NCBI GenBank assembly: GCA_903819565.1
Contig: CAIJDY010000090.1
Coordinates: 1-38,843 of the forward strand
Direction: 5' to 3'
DNA length: 38,843 nt
Source of the DNA: Candidatus Omnitrophota bacterium
Lineage (GTDB): Bacteria; Omnitrophota; Omnitrophia; Omnitrophales; Aquincolibacteriaceae
Position numbers and translations under genes: made by a program. How positions within the stretch are numbered: the stretch's first letter is position 1; the number at the start of each line of letters is the position of its first letter. A model generated the notes under the pieces. The model made no database searches, was not told the origin of the DNA, and worked only from the letters and a program-made list of their open reading frames with translations. This document shows positions 9,701-21,700 of this stretch, piece after piece.

Positions 9701-12700
9701 TGTAATGAAGGCTCCGGGAGAACGCCTCCGGATATTCCCAGATCTTTTCTTCAAAGGCCCTGATCGACATCACCCAGAATTCATCGCTTTCCTCCAGATT
9801 GAAATTCGCCTGTAGCGCCTCGCTCTCCGCGGGAGTCAGAAAATAAGCATAGACCGTGGTAAATTCGTTATTCTCTTCGCCGTCCGAAGAGTAGGAACGC
9901 TTGATCTGGTTGATGCCGGAGACCCTGTAGAGCCTGCGAGGATTCACGATGATCCCCGCTTCTTCCTCGCCTTCACGGATCGCCGCCACAGCCGGCTTTT
10001 CCCCTAAATTCACGTGCCCGCTCACGGAAACCTGAAGTTTCCCGGGCGATGAGGATTTTTTCATACTCCGTTTCTGGAGAAGTAACCGTCCCTGCGCGTC
10101 AAAGAAATAGATGTGCGCCGTCATATGCCAAAGCCCTTTTTGATGGGCCACCTTTTTAGAAACCCCCTCGCCCGTCACTTTCCCGTGTTCATCCACGAGC
10201 GCCAGCACCTCTTTTTCGTCCGAAAAATTTTCCCCGATCTTTCCTCCGCGTAAGACCGTGACGCCGCGCAACAATCCTTCCGTCTTCCAGAACTTTTCAT
10301 CGCGGACTTCAGAACGCTGGACGAACCCTTTGAGCATTTCGGGATGATGCAGGAAATACAAAAACGTCTGTTCAAACCCCGACTGGAGGGGCACCCGCGG
10401 CGCATAGCCGAGAATTTTACGGGCGCGCGTCAGGTCCGGACGCCGCCGGTTCGGGTCCGTGGGGTCTTTCACCGGCACGACCTTGATCGGGACCGTTCTC
10501 TGGAGATACTTTTCTCCGAGAGCGTTCGCAAGGTCCGCCAGTTCGCGAAGCGTGAATTCGCCGTCGTTCCCGATGTTGAAGACCCGTTCGGTGATCGGCG
10601 TTTCCGGGGCCAGTGCCTCCGTCCGCAAAAGTTTCAGGATCCCGTTCAGCGTATCGTCGACATAACCGAAGCTGCGGGTGATCCGCTCGTCGCCGTAGAT
10701 CTCGATCGGTTCATTCGCGAACAATTTTCCGATAAAATTCGTAACGACGCGGCCGTCATCAATTCTCATGTAAGGACCGTACGTGTTGAAGATCCTGACC
10801 ATCCGGAGATCGAGCCCTTCGGCCGCGTATTTTTCGTTATAAAGCTTGATGAGCGTTTCGGCGCCGCGCTTGGACTGATCGTACTGGGAGCGTTTCCCTA
10901 ACGGGTTGACGGACCCGGCATAGGTTTCGGGCTGGGGATGGACCTTGGGATCGCCGTAAACTTCCGAAGTCGACGTGAAAAGGAACCGCGCGTGCTTGCG
11001 CCGGGCCAACTCCAGAGCCTCGCGCGTCGCCAGCAATCCGGCGCGCAAAGTCTCGAGCGGCTTTCCGTAATAATCCACCGGACTCGCGAGCGAACCCAGA
11101 TGAAGCACCTGATCGATGGGCCCTTCGACATCGAAAGGCCGGGACGCGTCGAACTTCGCGAGATAAAGATCCGTCTCTCCCCTGAAAAGGTCCTCAAAAT
11201 ACGGATTGGCGCTCACCATGCTGTCCACCACGATCACCTGGTGCCCTTCGGTGAGGAACCTTTTGACGAGATTCGTTCCGATGAATCCCGCGCCGCCGAT
11301 CACCAGGATCCGCTGTTTGCCCTTAGGAAGCGGCGGCAGTTCCGGACGGATCGTTACCGGTTTGACCGCATCCTTCTCGATGCTCACGAAATCCTCCATC
11401 GCGCGCCGTTCCAGCAGGAGGTCCTTCGAAGCGACATTTTGTCTCCCGCCGAAAACCTTAACCCACGGAAAGATCCTTGCCGCCATCCGTTCCTCGGGCG
11501 TTCCGGTCCTCTCCTTGATCTTCTTTCCGGCCAGGATCTTGACGGCTTCCGCGATCCTTTCGCGCGAAACTCCCTGGCGCGGCAATTGCAGGACGCGAAT
11601 GTCCACGTTCCCAAGCCCTTTAAAGCGGTAATAGGCGCTGGCCCAGGCCATGGCCGTGCGGGCCCCTTCGATCCAGGGTGCTTCCTCGGCCAGCGGGCCG
11701 AACCCGTTGAGCTCCTCCGGGATCACAAGGACCACGGGTAATTTTTTACGAACGGCATATTCCAGAAGTTTCGGGAAATCGAAAACCGTTTTATGGAAAT
11801 CGCGCCACGCTTTATCAAGGTCCTTGGGACCTCTCGGTAAAACGGGTGTTTCATACACGATACCTTTTTCCGCGCCCGTCGCCGGGTCCCGCGCTACCCA
11901 CGTCGTCTCCCGCACCTCGGAGCGGGCGGATTTGTCTGAGGGCTCGGGGTCCGTCGCTGTCTTGATAGGTATGCTTAGGGTAAAAGTGGTCCCTTTATCA
12001 AGCTCACTTGAAACCTCAATCGCTCCGCCGACCCTGCGGATAATGTCAAAGATGATTGGAATGCCGTGGCCGCTACCTCGCTTCTTGGTGGTAAAACTTT
12101 CGCCCCGTTTCACACGTTCAAGCGTGGAAGGATCCATACCGACGCCGTTATCGCTCAAGCTGAATCTGAGAAATTTTTGATCATTTTGAACCATTACCCC
12201 AAAACGCATGCTCAAGGATAACGCGACATCTTTCCTTTTCGCCTCCACCGCATTGCCGATCAAATTATCAATGAGAGTCAACACATCAAGTCGCGACAAC
12301 GAAATCGGCTCCATGTTGAAGCTGTCACACTGAGTTTGCTCATCAATTTGATCCAATGATTCGATTCCAATCTCTTTAATCCTGTTTTGCAAATAGATCC
12401 GCAAATCGTTTGCTTTCACATACCTTTCAAGATCAGGAAGGCCTTTTTCACCCCACTCATTCAGTAGGTTAAACAGCCAAGTCGTGTCATAATTATCGAG
12501 ATAAACCTCACGAATCCAGGGAAACCCGCATTTTTTTAGAAACTCGAGATAACGCTTGTTCAAAGGGATCAGTTCGGTGAGATACTTTTTAAGAAGGCGA
12601 ACGATGTAAGCTGACACTCTTGCCGAAGTGTATATCCGGGATCTTCTACTACTGCTATATTCTCTTATGAGTTCAATGGCGTCGTGGGTGTCCTTTCCAG

Positions 12701-15700
12701 CTGATATCAGTTGCCGCGCTTCACCGTCTTCTTGAGGATTAGTGGTCTTGAAATCTTTAACCTCAACATAAGGGCGCTGGACATGATTCGACCGATGTTC
12801 GAAATCTTCCTCGTGTATGTGGGCGCCTATTTCCAAATACCGCTGTTCTTCGTCGGCTGTCATCGCCCTTGAAAAAGCCGCCTCATCAAAATTACGCGTA
12901 AGCAGAAGAAGCAAATTCAATCTCTCCCCGACCTCTTTAAGACGCGTATCGGCTGTAACAAAATAAATCGGCCTCATAACAAAAAAATCCGAGAGTTTGT
13001 TGATAAAGGCGCGATCTTCTTCGTTTAGTTGCGGCTTTAAAAACAATTGTTCGAGCCGCGCGATAGTTCTCTCCTTTTCCCGGAGTTCCTCCGGTATCAC
13101 CGTCGGGTCCGATTCAAGAGAACGCACCTCGGAGCGAAGCTCCGAAGATTTATGAGAATCCGGGTCGCTACTTGGAAGTTTGATGGCAGCAAGCCTTTCC
13201 AAAATCCTGTCAGCCAGCCCAAGGCTCGGCTCCTGAGGCATCCAGGTAAATTCAGGAGGATAATAAGGCGCGATTTGGTAAAAATTAAACGGCCCGATCG
13301 GGGAGTATTCGCCGACCTCACGGAAAACCGCTTCTGTTTCGTCATCCACTAAAAGGCTGTAGCCCAGGAGGGCGATATCTTTGCGATAAAGGATCTTGCG
13401 ATAAAATCTGTAGACCTTTTCAAGAGACGCCTCATCCAGTCCCGCGCCGTTCCTGTAGGCCGCCGCCAATTCTTTTTTAGTGGTCTCGGTGAGATCGCAG
13501 CGCTCCCGCGTGTAGGCAACCTGGAAATTTTGGCTCGTAATGATATGATCAAAATAGGACGCCATTGCGGCAACGTTCCCGCCGAGCATCTCCTCCACAG
13601 CCTCCCGGTCGTTCATGGTCCATACAACCATCCGTATTCCGCGCGCTTTGAGTTTGGCAAGCTCTTCCATGATACCGGGCCGCAGCGCATCGCCATTTCC
13701 CAGCGTTAGATCCAGATCGAACACAACGGTCGGCGTGACGGCCGAGATTGCCCGTTCCCTGCGAATGAATTCCGCGTCAAAGATGCTTCCTTCAAGAAAA
13801 GGCAGCCGCGACTCGGAGCGGGAGGCACTGTTCCCATACCGCTCAGCCAGCGCATTGATCTCCGCCTGAATCTGCGGGGCGATTTCCGCATGGGCTTTCG
13901 GGGTCAATACGGACGGAAGCCGTTTCAGGATATAGCTGAGCCAATACCGGTAGTTGTCCGGGTCCGTTGTCCAGGTTCTCATCCAATACCGGATAAACGC
14001 CCCCGAATCAGATTTGTCGGAAAATAAATAGATCAGGGCGGGAAGGAACAGCCCCATACTATCGAACCGCGTCTTGAGATCGTTCACGATCATCTCGAGG
14101 ACCGTGTCATTCTCCTGCGACATCTCAGGGACCCCGCTTCTTCCGGCGGATCTCTCCACCGAAGCCACGAGCGCGCGAACCAGTTTTCCTGCCAGGGCAT
14201 CCAGATCGGCACTTATAAACGGTTTCATGAAAAGCTGAGGGCTTTGATCCAGATGAGAAAGGATGTCCTCACGCGTCAGAAGCCGGTTCAGAGCATCCAT
14301 GATCCCGCGGTCCTCAAATTTCGCCGGCGTCAGACCGTAAGAAACCTGCACGAAGCCGCCTGACCTCAGGTCTTGGGCCAGGTTTTTCAGGAACAGGAAC
14401 TCTTTCTGATGGGAGTCTTCCCCGCCCGGCTTCTCGTAATGAACGTTCTTGGCGATGATCAAATCGAACTTTTGAGACCCCGCCAAAGCGGCCATGCCCT
14501 CCGCGTCTAGAACGTCCACCGGCTGAAAGGAAAATTGAATATTCCATCGTTTGGCGAACTCTTCGGGATCCAGGATCCGGCTGGTCGTTCCATCGACCGG
14601 CCGGAAAAACTTTTGGAACTTCGCGGCCGAATCTTCCGCATCAAGATCGTTGCCGCCGCGTTCACGCAGCGGGTTACGCGCCGTTTCCGTCCCATAAACT
14701 CCGCGCCGGGCGATCTCCACGAGCCGCGGGTCGATGTCCGTGATCGTGATCCGCGTCTTGAATTTCCTGGAAGTCTTCTCCGCGTGATCCGCCACCGCCA
14801 TCGCGACGTCGTATCCCTCCTGCCCCGACGAACTCCCCACGGTGAGAATGTTCAGTTCTTCCTGCGGGCCCAGGTTCTCAATCGCTCTCCGGACCGCATA
14901 GACCAAACTGTAGCCGTTGCGGCCGAAATAAGTTTTGGGAATGCTCAGGCTGGAGTCCTCTTCCCGCACTTCGGAGCGAATTGCCTCCGGAGTGCCGGAT
15001 GGAACTTTCCGATTTATATCACTGAGGTTTAACCCCGCGGACCTCAGTACCCCGTCCCAACCGCCTTGGTTTCTGAAAACTCTACAAGCCTTCTTGTAAA
15101 GCGTTGCCCCTGTCCGTCTGTGTCCGAATACTTTCTGTAAAATATCTGTCGTTTTCTGCGTTCGATCTTTTATGATGATTCTGGCGTGCAGGTCCACCCC
15201 GGCCGCGGCAAGGGCCTTGATCACATCGGGTATTTTTTTGATCTCTTCATCGGACCAGTAAAACACTTCACGAATTTCATTAGGATCTAACCCCGCAAAC
15301 TCCAAGGCCCCGTCCCAACCGCCCTGCTTTCTGAAAACCTGATGGGCATTGTTATAGAATCTCGCTGGGAGCAGCTCGTACCCGTATATTTTCTTTAAAA
15401 TGTCTTTTGATTCCGGGGTTTCGTCTGCCATAAGCGCGCTGGCTTTTAAGCCCCCCAGCCCCTTTTTCTCAAAAATCGCCTTGATCACCTGGGATATTTT
15501 TTGTTTTTCCTCTTCGGGTTGAACCGTGCGGAGACGGGCATCCTTAACGTCAAGCCCCTCGGCCTTTAATAACGCATACCAGCCGCCTTGATCTTTGGAA
15601 GCCTGACGGACCAGTTCATAAAATGTCAGTCCTGTCATTTCGCGGCCGAATATTCCCGTTAAAATGTTTTTTGTTTCCCGGGTTTCGTCCGTTATGATCG

Positions 15701-18700
15701 CGCCCCACTTTAAGCCTTCCGGCCCCTTTTTCTCATAAAGCGCTTTGACCGCCGCGGGAATTTTCTCGATCTCTTCTTCGGACCCGGGCCCTGTCAACCT
15801 GCCATTGGATCGTAATCTCAGGGGGAAAACTTCGCCGCCTCCAACCTGGCCCTGTTCCACTTCGGAGGTGTCTATAGCTTCTTCACCGGCGGTCGAGCGT
15901 ATTTCGCTTCTTTGCGAAAGCGCTTCGGCGCGGTTCATTCCGGCATCCGCTTCCATCGGCCCGGCTGGTTTTTCGACCTTGCGAAATCGAAGCATTTTTC
16001 CGTATCGTTGCTCGACCAGCAGCTGCTTCAGCTCGTTATTTTGTGGCAGGTCGATCTCGACGTACTGATCCTGTCTTAAAGGAAAGTCAGCAGACGCATC
16101 GCCTTGTGGTTTGCCTGAAACCCTTCCTGATGATGATGGGACTTCATGGGAAACATAGTGGTCATCGGTCACAAACCAGGCCCCTGCAGGCATGCCCGCG
16201 TAAAGAGCGCGGATGAAATTCTGCGGCCCTTCTGTCTTGTAAGATTCCGCGATCTTATAGCCCCGTTTGAGCAGAAAGACATCAAAACCCTGGCGGATGT
16301 TTTTCTTAAGGATCTCCGGATATCCATACGGATCGGTGATGTCCGCATTCACAAAAAGGATCGAGTGTTCCTGTTTCGGCTGTAGTCCGAAATAGTCCCA
16401 ATCAAAACGTATGCGCGGCACCCCCAACACGCCGTCAGCAGAAATATCAAAAATCTTTAAGGCATTGAGCTCTAATAAAAGGCTCATCCTCAAATATTCT
16501 TTGACTTCGGTATCGACCGAATGGGCCCCGCCCAGATAACGCTTGGCATGCAGATAACGCGATATTTGCTCCGGATCCCCCAAAGAAAGTAAAGCCTTGT
16601 TCCCCTGTTTTTTCAGAACCTTGAGATTTTCGGCCACCCATTGCAGATCTGCTACATCAAGCTCCGCGTAATCCGAAACAAAGATATTCTTCGTCGCCCC
16701 AAGCATCACAAGAGCCCCCGAAATGTCCGCCCCGGCACCCCCGGAAATGGCGGTCAGGGGCTTCCCTTCGGGATTAACAGTTTGATGCACATTCAAGGCG
16801 TAGAGAAAAAGATCATCACCGAAAAGTTCCGTAACCACCTGAGAAAATCCGTTTGCCAAAATACGCATCATGAGATCATCCGCAGATGCAGCTGAAACAG
16901 GCCGGTCTTCCCGCGCTTCGGAACGCGCGGCGGGTGTAGGAACGGATTGAATGCGCTGAATATTCAAAGGAATATCCGTTTTTTCTTTCAGCCGTTCGGC
17001 CCAGGCGGTTTGGTAAGTGCCGATGATCAGCGTCACGCCGAGCAGTTTGGCGAAGAACGCGAGCGCCGTATTCAGGATATCGATCAAAGTCCGGTTCGAA
17101 CCATAAAGGCCATCGACCACCGCCACGATTCTCCCTCCGGAGCGCATCTCTTGCAGGACCCTTCCGTTCAAGAGCTCCAGTAGCGCCTGAAAAAAGCTTT
17201 CGCCATGAAAGAACGAGAGGTGATCATTGATAGAATCCAGAAAAAGCGGGGCGCGGCTTGCAAAAACGAATTCGCTTCCGAACTTAACGTGTTTTGCGGG
17301 CACAAAAAATCCGTGGCGCACGCACGCCAGGACAAGTTCCGCGGTTTTAAGAGCCGCCCGCAGCTCTTTTTCGCTTCCGGCGGTCACAACATTCGTTTCG
17401 CCGAACCGGAACCGCATATCCGCGGTCCCGGAAGCGGCTCCCTTTTCTTCCGGAGAGAGCGCCGCGCCTTCGATAGTAAGAACATCCGCCTCCGCGCCTT
17501 TTTGCGGCAGCGTGAGATTTTGCTCCGCGACCGCCAGGGCAACCCCGGTCACGATATCCAGGTATCGCATGGTGTTTCCCGTATATTCTTTTATTTCACG
17601 GGGGTCCTCCTTCCGGGTTTTTGCCCAAAAAGCCTCAAATGATTTACTGTAAATATTCACGCCCAAACGCGACTGGAAATTATGGATCTCTTGAACAGCC
17701 TTCACGATCGCGGGGCCATTTTGAAGATCGCCCCGCGCACCCCGGTCATTCATAAACGCATACGGATCTGAAAAATATTCCTCGTTTTTAAGCAGGGCCA
17801 CATAACCCCGGATCTTCTGATGGAGTTCACCCAATTGCCGGGCGTTCATTTTTTCCAGAAGCAGCCGGACCTTTTTGACCAGATCCGTGACCTCTAGTCC
17901 CGCATAGCGCTCGGCGACCAGATATCCCGTCCCGCCGAAAAGGATAGCCTTACGGGGTTCGATATATTCGCCCTTGCCAGGTAGCGCAGCGTCAAATGCA
18001 AAATAACGGTTATCGATGAGGTGTCTCTCGTGTAATAACCTGTAAAAATCACTTTCATCCTCATCACGTCCCGTTTGACGAAAATCACGGATGGATTCCA
18101 ACGGGCCCAAAACGCCCTCTTTCAGAAAACGGCGCGCCGCATCGAACGCGTCGCCGAATGACATTCCGAGTTCCCGCCGCGCCTCGAGAATGGAGTGGTC
18201 CCTGACATCGGTATCGCCCGGCGTGTAGGGGACCGTGCTGTAATGGAATTTTAATTTCTCGTCCGGGTCTACCGTGGTCAGCAGTTTCTCGGCCCGGATG
18301 CGGCCGCTCAGGGTTTCGTCCCCGAGCAGCAGGTCCACGGCTTCATGGTGATGGGTCGCGACCATGACCGCCTGGCCTCTTTGGATCGCGGCTTTGGACT
18401 CGCGCAGGAAGTCCCCTTCGTTCGGAAAAGCCTCGTCCAGGATGATCAGCGTGCCGGTCCTCGCGGGGATAGGCTGTTCCTCGGCGGGCTTCCGGATCAC
18501 GATCTCTTCGTACCAGCTCGTCTCAAATTCGGAAGGAACGTACATGCCGAGACGCGCCATCACCGCGTACAGCGCGGCCGCCTTGAGAAGCGTCGACTTG
18601 CCCGAAGCGTTCGCTCCCACCAGGACGAGAAAAGGTCTTTCCGGCGAAAGGTCCAGGTCATTGACCACCCGCGGTCCTTCCAGAAAAGGATAAACGAGCT

Positions 18701-21700
18701 TGGGCGCGTGAAAATAGCCCGGCTCATTTTTAAGCGCCGGTTTTTTCCAGTTCTTTCCGGCCGCCAGGTTCGCCATGACCCAGTAAAAATAAAGCGCGTC
18801 GGTGAAATTGCGGCTGAAACTCTCGGCCTGACCTGCCCCCTTGGCGAAAGCGTTTAAACGCTCCCGCTTTGAGCCCCCGGACTTGATGGGCCGGTCCCCG
18901 GTCAGAAGACTGCCCACCCGGCTGCGAAAGCGCTGGAACGCTTCGGCTTTAAGCCCCCGGAAAATATCGCGGTCGCGCCGGAGGATCTCGGTCTGGGCCT
19001 TGCTCCCTTCGGCGGCGGCATAATCTTTTAAGAAAGTTGTAAACCGTCCCGTGAATTCCCGATCCTTCGCTTCGATCTTTTGGGCCAGTTCCCCGATGGC
19101 GGCGAAAGAATCCTCGGCCTGCCGGCGGGTCGGCTTCTGGCTCGTAAAGAGCTGCTCCAGATAATTGTAAAAAGGTTTTCTGAAAATCTCCCAGTCAGGC
19201 GTGTCGCCGCCGATGGTCTTGACCAGATCGGAAAATTTGAGACCCAGGAACGCATACAACGCCTTGGTCATCGGCTTCGCGGCAACCGCGGGACCTTTGT
19301 CCACCTCGGCCTCTGGCCCTACGGGCCCAATGGCCCGGAGGAAGGTGGCGGAGCGGGTATCGCGTATCTCGGAGCGAACAGCAGGCGCGGCAGAAGAACC
19401 GTCCTGTCCCTTGCGCTTCAACGCGTAAGCCTTCATCTGATCTTCTGCTGACAAATGCAGATCATGGACCCGCATGGCCCGGACATTCCCGTCCGCCATG
19501 GTTTCTTTAATGTCGCCCCAGTGCCGAACCTCCACAACGAATTCCAGGAGCGGTTGAACCCATTCCAATGCACTTTCGTTATAAGCGCTGAACACGAGTA
19601 GTCCTTGAGGAGCCAGAGAGCGCACAGCCTCTTTGGCGATCGTGTTCGCCTCATCCGCGGGAACGCCGTCAAGAACATTGGGCAGGATCACAACATCGTA
19701 TTTGAAAGCTTCCAGTCCCGCGTCCTGAATGGGACTGGCGATCAGCCTGTAAGGCTTGAAGGAGCGGCCGACTTTTTTCTCCAAATATTTCAGACTCAAT
19801 TGAAACGTTTCGACCATTCGCTTGTGACGATCATATCCCGCCTTGACCTGATATTCATCCGGCTGGACCACGGTGACATCAAGATCCGACAAGAGCGCGT
19901 AACCGACAAGTCCCACATCTCCCCCGGGGCCCACGATCAGAACTTTTGTGCCCGGAGAAAGCTTAAGCGACTCCAGGATGCGGATCATCTCGCGCTCATG
20001 AGAGTCCGCCTCCACCTTTCCGGAAAAAATCCGGCTTACAGCGGATGGCTCATCTCCGGCGGACGATCGCGCTTCGCTTCTTTGCGAAGACGGCGCGGAG
20101 CGGGCGGATTCAAATGCACCCGCTGAACGGTCGCCGCCCCTGTTTTGCTTGGTGACAACCACGACAAATTTATAATCATCCGGGGCAAGAGGCACGAAAT
20201 CATCGGCGCGTATTCTTCCGCCATAGGGAAAGCGGGAAAGGAATTTCTCATAAGCCTCTCCTTTTCCATCCGCATCGGCCGCTTCCCGGGAATATTCCGG
20301 AAATTCAATAGTCTTGATCTCAAAACCCGCCGGAACAATACTGGCGGCGAACTTCGACAATGCCGTCCTGAACGTTTCTCGGCTACTCTCCCGGCTCACG
20401 CGGAGAGCCACCGACGGGGTGTAAGTCTCCGCGATGATGAGCTCACCTCCCCTTTTCAACACCCGCCGTGCTTCCTGCAATAATATTTCTCTCGAGGACT
20501 GCCCCAGCCCTGGCGCGCCAACGACGTTCGCCATGTACACCTCATCAACGCTCTCATCTTCCATCAACAGTTTTCTTGCATCGGCTACGACATAATCTAT
20601 TTGCCCTATAAATTTTCCGCCCAACGCTTCGAGCCTCTCGTCATCTCTTTGCTTAGCCCGCGAAAGAGTCCCGCTTCCTCCAAATCCGTCTACTTCTTTA
20701 TTAAGTCTGTCTCTCTCTTCGCGGCTTTCAGTCCCCGAATTTAAATCCACCCGGATAATATGCGCATCCTTGTAAGCTTCTATGTTTTTATCGCTGAGCC
20801 ACGGTGAGAGAGACCCTCCCGGTCCTATTTCCAAAGAAACAAACCTCGCCTCGGAACGCGCGTTCTGTTTCGACAATTGATCCAGCGGAAGTTGTTCGAT
20901 CTCCTGAGACGTTAACAGGCTCTCGGCCATGTTCCCGTCCGCCATCATCGTCCCCAGAACATCCTGTTGCTTAAAGAAGTTCCGAAGGACCCATTTGAGG
21001 GCCGGCGGGATCTTTTGGAAATTAACGGTCAGGGAAGGAACCATCCGGTTCACCTGCGCCTGCAGGGCTTCCCGTTCTTCCGGGGTGGAACCGCCCATGC
21101 GCTGCAAAAGAACTGTCGCGTTGCCTGAAGACCCGACCAACCCTCTGGCTCCGAGGGCCAGGGCCTTCGCGGCATTCATTTCACTGCCTTGATAGACAAA
21201 TTGTTTTTCCGGATCCGTGCGCGCCGCCAGATACCCGCCGAGAATATCAAGGTCTCCGGAACTGTCCTTGATCGCCTCGATAAATCCCCTGCGCCACAAA
21301 TTACCGACAATGCCCGCCGCAAGGTTCCGGCCGTTCGATAATGCCGGGTTGTTATAGAGGGAGATCGGAAGCGCGTCGTGAAGGCTCTTATGGATCGCTT
21401 CGATCTCGGGTTCAACCTGCGCCGGGTCTTTTAAATAGAAGAGCGGCGCCACCACGAGCCCGTCGGCGCCGGCCTCCGCGGCCGCCTGAACATTTTCCAA
21501 AGTCTCCGCGGAAGAACTTCCCGTAACGTTGGTCAGCACCCGAAGCCCGGCCTGTTTGGCTTCCCGGGTAAGGATCTGTATGGCCTGCAAACGCTGATCG
21601 CGATCCATCTTGTGGAATTCCCCCGTCGCCCCAACGGCCAGGATCGTGTGAACCTCCAGCGTTTTTAAAAGCTCAAAATATTTTTTCATCGCCGCGGTAT

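Noticed and set aside
8634-9815. 393 aa plus-strand ORF
   Set aside because: Antisense to coherent giant-protein modules; no recognisable motifs.
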